Origin: Niastella vici
GTDB lineage: Bacteria > Bacteroidota > Bacteroidia > Chitinophagales > Chitinophagaceae
NCBI RefSeq assembly: GCF_002077945.1
Contig: NZ_LVYD01000044.1
Location: 62,001-126,000 of the forward strand
DNA length: 64,000 nucleotides
Direction of reading: 5' to 3'
Shown: piece by piece, positions 53,486 to 64,000 of the stretch
Position numbering within the stretch: position 1 is the first letter of the stretch
Layout: each line of letters opens with the position of its first letter
Notes under the pieces: generated by a model
What the model was told of the DNA's origin: nothing
Databases searched by the model: none
What the model saw: the letters and a program-made list of their open reading frames with translations, nothing else
Position numbers and translations under genes: made by a program

Positions 53486-56400
53486 ATGTTCATGAGATCA
53501 TCTACACATGCAATTTTGCAGAAGACAAAGCTGCTGCGTTATGTATGGGTAACAGGTTTTACCTTTTTACTTGGTATACAGGCAATGGCGCAACACTTTG
53601 TGCATCCGGGCATACCTTTTACCAGGTATGACCTCAACCAGCTCAAAGCAAATATTACCAAAGAGCCCTGGCTCTCGGCTTACAATGCCTTTAAAGGCGA
53701 TTACCGGTCGCAACTTTCATACACGGGAAGCCCCCAGGCCACGGTAACCCGTGCGCCGAATTTGAACAATACCATATGGATCAACGATATGGTCGCCGTT
53801 CATCACCTGGCCTTTATGTGGATCTTTACAGGCGACTCGGCATATGCCCGCAGGGCTACCGATCTGCTCGATGCCTGGGCGGTGACCAATACGGTTTGGG
53901 GCGGTAATGAATCCATGCTCGATATTGGCGACTATGCCCAATATTGGGCCACAGGCGCCGATATTTTGCGCGGTACCTTTCCAGGGTGGACAGACTCCAA
54001 CACCATTCACGTCAGGAATTATTTTGCCAATGTACTTTATCCTACCGCCGCGGTGCCTTATCCGCTTCGCGACGCCAACAAAGGCGCCCTTCAGTTGAAA
54101 ATAGCGCTCGCTGCAGCAGCTTTTCTGGATGATGCTACTAAATTCAACCAGGCCATCGACGTGTATCGCATGGATGCAGGCGGTGGTATGCGCAATTCAC
54201 TCACCAATGGTGAGGTGGGGGATGCGGGGCGCGATGACCACTGGCGCGTTCAGGCGGCAGCCCTGGTTTGGGGCGCCGAGGTAGCTTACAAGCAGGGAAT
54301 CGACATGTATGAAGAGCTGGACAAACGGGTGTTGGCTATTGGTGAGTTGTATAACAAATACTCATTTGAAGGCGATACCATGACCTATATTCCCATGGGC
54401 GGTTATGCTTCTTTCTGGACCAGCTGGGGAATTACAACAGGAGCCAGGCAGGCTGACTATACCAATATCCTGCATGGAGCCTATAAGCTGCGCAAAGGTA
54501 TTGCTACCCCTTATAACGATATGATGCGGGCCGCATTAATGCAGGCTGGCACCAGCTATTATACGCCTGCCGGCGGCGATTTTTTATACCTGAAATCTTC
54601 CGATACCTCTACGGCTGTAACCCTTCCTCCGATATATTATCCGGCAGAACATGTGCAGCCGGTGAGTAATCTTACCAATGTTGATATTGGCAATCCTGGT
54701 ATTGCCGGTAATGCCTCTTATAGCAACGGCGTATGGACTGTAAACGCAGCGGGCAATTCAACAAGCAGTGCATTTAATTACACTTTTAAGAAAATGAGTG
54801 GTGATGCCGGCCTGGTGGTAAAAGTGAACAGCATGTCGCTTAGTTCGTCGGGTTGCGGCGTAATGATCCGCCAGTCACTGGCGCCTGGCTCCACTTTTTA
54901 TGACATCTACCTGGCAGCCACGGGTGGTGTTGGCAGGCACTGGCAGCCGAAGGCGCCCTGGTGGCTCAAGATCGAGCGGGTAGGCAACCGCATTTTTACC
55001 TACCATTCACCTGATGGTGTCAACTGGACCGGTCTTGGTTGTTGGTACTCCCCTTCGGGCTATACTTCCGATCTGTATTATGGCTTTTATACGCTGTCCA
55101 ACAATACTTCGGCACTGAATACGGCCGTCTTTACCAATGTAGGTTTCAGCCAGGCTGCTCCGGCGGGTTCTCCGGACATCAGTAGTGCTACTTCGGCTAC
55201 GGCTACCGTTGGTTCTCTATTTAATTATACGATTACCGCCAACGGAAGCCCCACTATCTACAGTGCCAGCGGGCTTCCTTCGGGTTTGAGCATCGATGCT
55301 GCAACAGGAGTTATTTCAGGTACGCCTGCTGCTTTAGGTCAAAGCGAGATAACATTGACGGCCACCAACGGCAGTGGTACCGGTACGGCCACTTTAATGC
55401 TTAATGTTATTGGTAATAGCGCTCCCGCCGTTCCGGATTCCCTGATACGCACAGTAGTCAATACCACACAAATTAATCTTACGTGGAAGTCGTCAACCAA
55501 CGCTACCAGTTATTCGGTAAAGCGTTCGCTCACTGCTGGTGGACCTTATACCACTATTCAAACCGGTATTAATATCACCAGCTTTACCGATGCAGCTCCT
55601 GTTCCGGAAGTGAACAACTATTATGTGGTAACAGCTCTTACGGGTACACTGGAAAGCGGTGCATCAAACGAAGTATTTGCTGCTGTGCCGCCGGCAATTC
55701 CTGGCAAGCCGGTAGTAATCAGCAAAAACGGGCAAATCGACCTAAGCTGGAGTGCAGCCAACGGTGCGGCTTCCTATAAAGTAAAACGTTCGCTTACAAC
55801 CGGCGGGCCTTACACGGTCATTGCACAGGTATCTGCTAACAGTTATTCTGATTTAAATGTTGCCAACGGCACCGGGTATTATTACGTGGTTTCATCCATG
55901 GGTAGCACTTCAGAAAGTGCTAATTCATTGGAATCATTTGGTGTGCCGGGTTCTAATTCCTCTACATGGAGTTCTGATCCTGATAGCGAAGTATGGAGCG
56001 AAGCGGCCAACTGGATGGAGAACAGCGTACCGCAAAGTCCTGCTATCCTAACGTTCAGGAGCACTGCTGATAGTGTTTTGACAAATGACCTGACAAACCT
56101 TGAGGTTTCAAGAATGCTGTTCGATACAACAGCCAATGCTTATACCATCAATGGTAACAGCTTTACGTTGAAGACTGATCTGGTCAATGCATCTTCCAAT
56201 ACACAAACAATAACAACTCCAATTACTATAAACAATCAGGTGAATGTAACTGCCGGTTCAACCATCAAATACACAAGTATTCTCAGTGGTTCAGGAGGTT
56301 TGACCAAAAATGGCAGTGGCGTTCTTCATTTGTCCGGACAAAATACTTACTCGGGCAATACTATTCTTAATGGAGCTGTTGCTATTGCAGGTACCGGTAC

Positions 56401-59400
56401 GGGAACACCGGGTTCTCCAATTACAGGCCCGCTGGGAACAGGTAAAATTATAATGAACGGAGGCACCATATGGTCTGGTGATAGCGCAGCAACCATATAC
56501 AACGATATTGAGGTGGCTGCAGGTATCAAAAGTTATCTTCTCCAAACCACCAATGCGATTACGCTCTATGGCCGCCTTACCGGAAGCGGTACCTTGTGGG
56601 AAGACGGTAATGATTATCCGGGTATCAATCTTTGGGGCGATAACAGCGGCTTTACGGGGACATTTGTAGCAGCGCTTCGCAGCGGAAAGAACCGGGTTCG
56701 CTTTTCGGTTCCGGAATCGGGTAGTGCCAATGCTTTTTGGAATCTTGATGCAAATGGAATTGATTGCATTGGCATAGGTTTCAAAACAGGTACGCTTCAC
56801 TTTGGTGCGCTAACTGGTCGCGGATATATTCGTAATGATGCCGGTGGCACTCCAACGATAAGTATTGGCGCATTAAATCAGTCCACCTGGTTTGGCGGTA
56901 CCCTGGCCAATTATTTCGATGTGGTGAAAGTAGGTACAGGAACGCTGTTATTTACCGGTAATCATACCTATGGAGGAACGACAACTATCAAAAACGGTAC
57001 GTTCCTTTTACTTAATAGTTCAACCAATGGCGCTTTTGCCAGCCCGATCATAGACAGTAGCGGTACATTTGGCGGTACCGGTTTAAGCCAGGCTGCTGCA
57101 ACCATTGGTACAGGCAGCGCTGCAAATGCTTACCTGGCGCCCGGCGATGGTGGTATTGGTACGCTGACCGTTGCTGGTCTCACCATGAACAGCAATGCAA
57201 CCTACAACCTCGAAGTAAGCACCAAAAAGGGAACCGCTGATAAAATGAAAGCGTCAGGCGTTAGCCTGGTGGGTAATCCTGTATTGTCTGTTACCGATAT
57301 AGATACAGGTGCACTGGCATTAGGGACCAACTTTACGATTCTCGAAAACACCGGTGCAAATGCTATATCAGGTGCTTTCAAAAACATGCCTGAAATGAGC
57401 ATCGTTAAACTGGGTAGTTATGATTTACGGATTACATACAAAGGCGGAGATGGTAATGATGTTGTGTTGATGGACGATCGTGCCACACCAGTGATCATCA
57501 CCAGCGCCAAAGCTGATACGGCTCTTGTAGGAAGGGCCTATCAATACACAATAACCGGTATTAAGTCGCCTAAGTATTTTCATGCAGCTGCATTGCCTTC
57601 CGGATTAGCTGTTGATACAACAACAGGTGTCATCTCCGGTACACCAAATGTATATGGCAATTTCAATGTGGTTTTACAGGCAGCGAATGATACCCTGTCA
57701 GGAACCGATACGCTTCGCCTGGTAGTGTTGAACAATGTAACCAGCAATGTGGCAGTGGCTGAAGGTGATGCCAGGGTAGTGGTGGAATGGAATTCCATCC
57801 TGAATTTCACCTATAAGGTAAAACGGTCTGTAGCTGCGGCTGGTCCATTTACGGTCATCGCTACTACCAGCACGGCAAAATATACCGATTCACTGCTCTC
57901 CAATGGTACTACTTACTATTATACTGTAACCGCTGTCGATAGCAGCAAAGAATATCCTGAAAGTGCTCCGGTGGCCGCTACGCCTAAATTGGGTCAATGG
58001 GGGTACTGGAAGTTCAATGAAGCCAGTGGTACAAAAGCTTTTGATGTTTGGGGAGCCAATCATGGTGTATTGCAGGCTGCAGCCGGCCGTGATACAGGTT
58101 TTGTTTCCAATGGGTTAAAACTTAATGGTTCGGGCACTTCGTATGCCTTGCTGCCCAATGGTATTTTCAGTTCGCTGAATGATTTTACCGCCATGGCCTG
58201 GATAAAACCAAAATCCTTGTCAACATGGATGCGTGTATTCGACTTTGGCAGCAGCACCAACCAGTATTTCTTCTTAACGCCACAGGCAGCAGTGACCTCA
58301 GATGGTAAACAGACCATTCGCTATGCGATCAAAAATAACGGGACCGAACAGGGATTGAATTTCATTGCTGCTATACCATTGAATGACTGGACGCATTTGG
58401 CTGTAACTCAATCGGGCAATACCTGCACCATTTACATCAATGGTGTAGCGGTTATTTCGGGTACTATTACAATAAAACCATCAAATCTTGGAAGTACTAC
58501 CCAAAACTACGTGGGTAAATCACAGTGGTCAGACCCATTGTACAACGGGATCATCGATGAATTGAAAGTGTACAACAGGGCCCTGAGCAAAACAGAGCTC
58601 AATACTGCGGCCGGGATCTTTGCTGATACGGCAATGAAGGCCAGGTCTTACAAATACACGGTTGTTTCACCCATTTCATCACCCACTCAATTCGTGGCTA
58701 CAGGATTGCCTTCCGGCTTCACCATTAACGCCGGTTCAGGTGAAATATCAGGTACCACCGACACGGTAGGCCAATTTAAAGTGGTTGTTACTGTTTCCAA
58801 TGGCGCCACTTCAGGCATTAGCACTATTAATCTTGAAGTATTGGATAATGTGCTGAAAGATGTGCTGGTAGCAGCGGGTGATAGCAAGGCAATAGTTGAA
58901 TGGAATCCTTTATCCGGTTTGAGCTATTCAATAAAACGTGCTACATCAGCTAACGGTCCATTTACTGTTATAGGCACTACCACTGCTATACAATACACAG
59001 ACAATAGTGTTACCAATGGCACTACTTACTATTACCAGGTGGTAGCAAAAGACTCTGTTGCAGAATATGCCACAAGCAATATCGTCGAAGCTACTCCGGG
59101 ACCGGGTCAATGGGATTATTGGAAATTTAATGACAGCACCGGCACAAGAGCCGTTGATTCCTGGGGCGCCCGTCATGGTACGCTTACCGGCGGAATCAGC
59201 TCCACAAACGGTCTTCAGGGTAAGGCTATTCAATTAAATGGCAGCAATGGATATGTAACCCTTCCATCAGGGCTAATGTCCGCAGTTACTGACTTCACCA
59301 TTGCCGGCTGGGTAAAGCTTACTGCAAGTTCAACATGGGCAAGACTCTTCGATTTTGGCACCGGAAGTACCAACTACATGTTCTTATCACCAGTAAGCGG

Positions 59401-62299
59401 TAGCAATACGGTTCGATATGCTATTAAAGTGAATGGGGGAAGTGAGCAGCAGATCAACAGCGCCGCACCACTGCCGGCAGGTGAATGGCACCATGTAGCA
59501 GTTACCTTATCAGGCACGTTAGGTACTCTTTATATTGATGGAGTGGCAGCCGGTACCAACAGTGGTATGAGCAACAAACCATCAGCCCTTGGTACTACTA
59601 ACCTGAACTATATCGGCAAATCGCAATTCGGTTCCGATGCTTATTTGAATTCGATAGTAGATGAATTCAGGATCTATAACCGGGCGCTCTCTGCAGCAGA
59701 AATGAAAACGTTGTACACCCAGTTTGCACCACCGCTGGCGCCAACAAACCTGGTGGTTACTGCCAGCAATAGCAAACCGGCTTTAAGCTGGACTGCATCC
59801 AGTGGCGCAACCAGCTATAATGTGAAACGGGCAGGCACATTGGCCGGTCCTTACACAACTATTGCTACTGCTGCCTCCGCAAACTATACCGATACATCCG
59901 CTGCAAGCTGCGCCAGTTACTTCTATGTGGTATCAGCCAGCAACAGCAATGGAGAAAGTGCCAATTCTATTATAGCAACGTTAGCAGGTAAGAAGCTGAC
60001 CGGCACAGTCATTGGAACGGATGGCTCGTTTAACAGCAATGGTAATACAAAAGCCAACGCTTTAGATGGTAACCTGAGTACTTATTTTGATGGCCCCACT
60101 GCAAACGGCGTATGGGTAGGCTATGATCTGGGAGCAGACAGTACTCAGGCCGTTTTCAAGATCCGTTATGCTCCGCGCACAGGCTTTGGTTCACGCATGG
60201 TAGGTGGCGTTTTCCAGGGTTCTAATGTTGCCAGTTTCAGTACGGCAACCACGCTCTTTACCATTGCTGTAACGCCTGCAGATGGTGTTTATACAGAGAA
60301 GACCATTACAAGCACTGCTGCATACCGCTATATTCGTTACCTGGCTCCAAATGCCGGATATGGAAACGTAGCAGAAGCTGAATTCTATGGAATAGCTTCC
60401 GCTGCGGTGCCGCAAATAACAAGTAAAGCGGGTACGAAAAACCTTTCGTACGGAACAGCGTTCAGTTATACCATTCCGGCTACCAATACGAACAATTTCA
60501 GTGCTACCGGTCTTCCGAACGGATTAAGTTTGGATGCGTGCACCGGAGTGATCTCGGGTACATTGAATGCAGCAGGAACATTCCCTGTTATCCTTACTGC
60601 TTCCAGCACGCTTGGCTCAGCAAAGGATACCATGCAGTTGATCATTAAAAAAGATCAAACCATTACGTTCAATGCGTTGCTGCAAAAGAAAATTGGTGAT
60701 GCTGATTTCAATGCAGGTGCTGTTGCTTCTTCTGGTCTTGCAGTAAGCTATACCAGCTCCGATACGACAGTATCAAAGATTGTTGGCGGCCTTGTTCGTA
60801 TTACAGGCAGAGGTACAACGATGATCACGGCTTCACAAAGCGGCGACTCTGTTTACAAAGCTGCAACTGCAGTAACACAACTGCTTGTGGTTTATCAATT
60901 GCCAACGGTAAAAACAGAGAATATACAGGTGGCCCTTGATGAAAGTGGAAATGCATCCATCACTCCGCAGGAAGTAGATAATGGTTCGGTGAGCTATTCA
61001 GGTGCATTGACATTGAGTTTGGATAGAACCAACTTCACCTGTGCTGATATCGGTTCACCAATCACGGTAACACTGACCGCAACAGATGCAGATGGCCACT
61101 CTGACACAGGAACGGCGCAGGTAAGCGTTATCGACAATGTTGATCCTGTGATCACAGCGCCGGCAGCTATAATATTGAACGCCGATAATGGCGCTTGTGC
61201 TGCAACTAATGTTTCGCCAGGCGTTCCGGTTACTTCCGACAATTGCGGCGTACAATCTGTAACCAATGACGCACCGGCAAGTTTCCCTGTAGGAAGCACG
61301 GTTGTGACCTGGACGGTTACTGATATTCATAATAACAAGTCTACTGCTCAGCAAACAGTGACAGTAGCAGACAATCAAAAACCAACGCTTAATGCACCAT
61401 CAGACCAATCCTTCTGTTATAGCAATGGAGGTACATACACTGTTCCTTCTTTAACTGCAACAGATAATTGTGGAGTTGCTTCGGTAAGTTATGTGGTGAG
61501 CGGAGCCACAACAAGGAGCGGTACAGGAGCCAATGCGAGTGGAGCTTTCAATGCCGGTGTGTCGATCATTGTATGGAAAGTGAGCGATGTTCATGGAAAC
61601 GAATCTACAGACACCACAAAGGTGACGGTAAATGCGGCGCTGAGCGCCACCATACCAGATGTGTATGCGATGAACCCGGCAGTGGATGCGAAGAATACCA
61701 TTTATATTGGCTATGGACCTGCAGCTCTTACTATTACCGCTGCACCCCAGGGAGGCACATCTCCATACAGTTATTTCTGGAATTCAGGAGCCGCAACCGC
61801 GTCTGTTAGCGTGAGTACGGCGGGAACATATTCGGTAACTGTTACAGACAGTAAAGGTTGTACTGCCAACACGGCTATTGTCATGAAGACGCTCGATGTG
61901 CGATGTGGTAACGATAATAGCAAAGTGATGATCTGTCACAACAAAAAGACCATTTGTGTTTCGTCAGACGCTGTGCAGGACCATTTGAATCATGGTGATT
62001 ATTTAGGTGATTGTGCACTGGGCGCCCGCCAGGCAAATACCACAACAGCAGGCAATGGCAATGCGGCTGCCATCACTGTATTTCCCAACCCGGTCAATGA
62101 AATGCTCACTATTCAGTTAGGGGCTTTGAACACGGGTGCGGTGATGCAGCTATACAACGGCAGTGGCGTATTGGTTAAAACAGAAAGACTGGTAACCAGC
62201 ACTACCTTGCTTTCTGTAAAAACTTTGCCCGCAGGTATATACTATATAAGAATAAAGAATGGCGAAACTGTCAGTATGCACAAAATAGTGAAGCTTTAG
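53486..62299 (+). CDS. Giant T9SS-exported multidomain protein with alginate-lyase-like N-terminus
   Basis: The 2937-residue protein has a signal peptide ('LGIQAMAQ'). Domains in order: alginate-lyase-like alpha-toroid (about 40-400, 'GEVGDAGRDDHWRVQAAALV'), DUF1349-like sandwich (about 405-560), putative-Ig and FN3 modules ('SGLPSGLSIDAATGVISGTP', 'YKVKRSLTTGGPYTVIA'), two autotransporter-type beta-strand repeats (about 930 and 1145), more Ig/FN3, two LamG domains (about 1500-1710 and 1870-2075), FN3, a discoidin-like domain (about 2170-2300), Ig/MBG-like modules, an HYR domain (about 2550-2640), a Cys/His motif 'DHLNHGDYLGDC', and a T9SS sorting domain (about 2864-2937, 'VFPNPVNEMLTIQLG'). 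It is probably a surface-anchored polysaccharide lyase with many binding modules. A strong terminator follows. Confidence 0.8.
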   Translation: MFMRSSTHAILQKTKLLRYVWVTGFTFLLGIQAMAQHFVHPGIPFTRYDLNQLKANITKEPWLSAYNAFKGDYRSQLSYTGSPQATVTRAPNLNNTIWINDMVAVHHLAFMWIFTGDSAYARRATDLLDAWAVTNTVWGGNESMLDIGDYAQYWATGADILRGTFPGWTDSNTIHVRNYFANVLYPTAAVPYPLRDANKGALQLKIALAAAAFLDDATKFNQAIDVYRMDAGGGMRNSLTNGEVGDAGRDDHWRVQAAALVWGAEVAYKQGIDMYEELDKRVLAIGELYNKYSFEGDTMTYIPMGGYASFWTSWGITTGARQADYTNILHGAYKLRKGIATPYNDMMRAALMQAGTSYYTPAGGDFLYLKSSDTSTAVTLPPIYYPAEHVQPVSNLTNVDIGNPGIAGNASYSNGVWTVNAAGNSTSSAFNYTFKKMSGDAGLVVKVNSMSLSSSGCGVMIRQSLAPGSTFYDIYLAATGGVGRHWQPKAPWWLKIERVGNRIFTYHSPDGVNWTGLGCWYSPSGYTSDLYYGFYTLSNNTSALNTAVFTNVGFSQAAPAGSPDISSATSATATVGSLFNYTITANGSPTIYSASGLPSGLSIDAATGVISGTPAALGQSEITLTATNGSGTGTATLMLNVIGNSAPAVPDSLIRTVVNTTQINLTWKSSTNATSYSVKRSLTAGGPYTTIQTGINITSFTDAAPVPEVNNYYVVTALTGTLESGASNEVFAAVPPAIPGKPVVISKNGQIDLSWSAANGAASYKVKRSLTTGGPYTVIAQVSANSYSDLNVANGTGYYYVVSSMGSTSESANSLESFGVPGSNSSTWSSDPDSEVWSEAANWMENSVPQSPAILTFRSTADSVLTNDLTNLEVSRMLFDTTANAYTINGNSFTLKTDLVNASSNTQTITTPITINNQVNVTAGSTIKYTSILSGSGGLTKNGSGVLHLSGQNTYSGNTILNGAVAIAGTGTGTPGSPITGPLGTGKIIMNGGTIWSGDSAATIYNDIEVAAGIKSYLLQTTNAITLYGRLTGSGTLWEDGNDYPGINLWGDNSGFTGTFVAALRSGKNRVRFSVPESGSANAFWNLDANGIDCIGIGFKTGTLHFGALTGRGYIRNDAGGTPTISIGALNQSTWFGGTLANYFDVVKVGTGTLLFTGNHTYGGTTTIKNGTFLLLNSSTNGAFASPIIDSSGTFGGTGLSQAAATIGTGSAANAYLAPGDGGIGTLTVAGLTMNSNATYNLEVSTKKGTADKMKASGVSLVGNPVLSVTDIDTGALALGTNFTILENTGANAISGAFKNMPEMSIVKLGSYDLRITYKGGDGNDVVLMDDRATPVIITSAKADTALVGRAYQYTITGIKSPKYFHAAALPSGLAVDTTTGVISGTPNVYGNFNVVLQAANDTLSGTDTLRLVVLNNVTSNVAVAEGDARVVVEWNSILNFTYKVKRSVAAAGPFTVIATTSTAKYTDSLLSNGTTYYYTVTAVDSSKEYPESAPVAATPKLGQWGYWKFNEASGTKAFDVWGANHGVLQAAAGRDTGFVSNGLKLNGSGTSYALLPNGIFSSLNDFTAMAWIKPKSLSTWMRVFDFGSSTNQYFFLTPQAAVTSDGKQTIRYAIKNNGTEQGLNFIAAIPLNDWTHLAVTQSGNTCTIYINGVAVISGTITIKPSNLGSTTQNYVGKSQWSDPLYNGIIDELKVYNRALSKTELNTAAGIFADTAMKARSYKYTVVSPISSPTQFVATGLPSGFTINAGSGEISGTTDTVGQFKVVVTVSNGATSGISTINLEVLDNVLKDVLVAAGDSKAIVEWNPLSGLSYSIKRATSANGPFTVIGTTTAIQYTDNSVTNGTTYYYQVVAKDSVAEYATSNIVEATPGPGQWDYWKFNDSTGTRAVDSWGARHGTLTGGISSTNGLQGKAIQLNGSNGYVTLPSGLMSAVTDFTIAGWVKLTASSTWARLFDFGTGSTNYMFLSPVSGSNTVRYAIKVNGGSEQQINSAAPLPAGEWHHVAVTLSGTLGTLYIDGVAAGTNSGMSNKPSALGTTNLNYIGKSQFGSDAYLNSIVDEFRIYNRALSAAEMKTLYTQFAPPLAPTNLVVTASNSKPALSWTASSGATSYNVKRAGTLAGPYTTIATAASANYTDTSAASCASYFYVVSASNSNGESANSIIATLAGKKLTGTVIGTDGSFNSNGNTKANALDGNLSTYFDGPTANGVWVGYDLGADSTQAVFKIRYAPRTGFGSRMVGGVFQGSNVASFSTATTLFTIAVTPADGVYTEKTITSTAAYRYIRYLAPNAGYGNVAEAEFYGIASAAVPQITSKAGTKNLSYGTAFSYTIPATNTNNFSATGLPNGLSLDACTGVISGTLNAAGTFPVILTASSTLGSAKDTMQLIIKKDQTITFNALLQKKIGDADFNAGAVASSGLAVSYTSSDTTVSKIVGGLVRITGRGTTMITASQSGDSVYKAATAVTQLLVVYQLPTVKTENIQVALDESGNASITPQEVDNGSVSYSGALTLSLDRTNFTCADIGSPITVTLTATDADGHSDTGTAQVSVIDNVDPVITAPAAIILNADNGACAATNVSPGVPVTSDNCGVQSVTNDAPASFPVGSTVVTWTVTDIHNNKSTAQQTVTVADNQKPTLNAPSDQSFCYSNGGTYTVPSLTATDNCGVASVSYVVSGATTRSGTGANASGAFNAGVSIIVWKVSDVHGNESTDTTKVTVNAALSATIPDVYAMNPAVDAKNTIYIGYGPAALTITAAPQGGTSPYSYFWNSGAATASVSVSTAGTYSVTVTDSKGCTANTAIVMKTLDVRCGNDNSKVMICHNKKTICVSSDAVQDHLNHGDYLGDCALGARQANTTTAGNGNAAAITVFPNPVNEMLTIQLGALNTGAVMQLYNGSGVLVKTERLVTSTTLLSVKTLPAGIYYIRIKNGETVSMHKIVKL

Positions 62300-62331
62300 G
62301 TAGTTGTTTTTTAGTGTTCGTTTTAAAAAAT

Positions 62332-64000
<1,669 letters not shown>

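Overview
The window looks like chromosome of a Bacteroidota bacterium, most likely of the Chitinophagaceae type (Chitinophaga/Niastella-like). The reasons are SusC/SusD pairs, a one-polypeptide hybrid two-component regulator, type IX secretion C-terminal sorting domains, and promoter-like TAnnTTTG boxes. I see no rRNA, tRNA, CRISPR array, phage or insertion sequence.

Region 1 (1-9.2 kb) is ordinary mixed content. It holds the 3' end of a LamG-containing protein, a flotillin-like SPFH protein, a secreted T9SS cargo protein, a short AraC regulator with an SDR oxidoreductase, a family-4 glycosyltransferase, a methyltransferase and an MBL-fold hydrolase.

Region 2 (9.3-38.7 kb) is a stress/dormancy-type island. 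It contains a frameshifted ribosome-hibernation factor, a receiver-Crp fusion regulator, a second divergent GroEL, outer-membrane proteins, a lipoprotein, a polysaccharide deacetylase, a zinc-ribbon protein, three universal stress proteins, a BON protein, an amidohydrolase, a HlyD/ABC export operon, a porin, an AI-2E family permease, an Mla-type lipid-transport operon, a secreted GyrI-like protein, a polymer-forming membrane protein, PEP synthase, Hsp20, a phosphorylase-fold protein and a soluble PAS histidine kinase. The most interesting signal is in the intergenic DNA. Ten places carry a 36-bp element made of two Crp/Fnr-like 14-mers (YTGAY-N4-RTCAK-like) with starts exactly 22 bp apart. Nine of them lie about 25-65 bp before the first gene of a transcription unit; the tenth lies before the receiver-Crp gene. 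I found no such tandem elements in the flanking regions. I propose that the island is one regulon controlled by the receiver-Crp protein, perhaps phosphorylated by the PAS kinase.

Region 3 (39-64 kb) is a polysaccharide utilization locus. A hybrid two-component regulator is followed by SusC, SusD, a protein with three GH43-like propellers, a GH28-like beta-helix protein and a 2937-residue T9SS-exported protein with an alginate-lyase-like N-terminal domain. After a strong terminator comes a GH2 beta-galactosidase-like gene that runs off the window. The susC and GH2 promoters share a -7 box and a downstream leader motif at identical spacing, which suggests co-regulation. The glycan is probably plant or algal, with pectic, arabinan or galactan features, but the sequence does not settle it.
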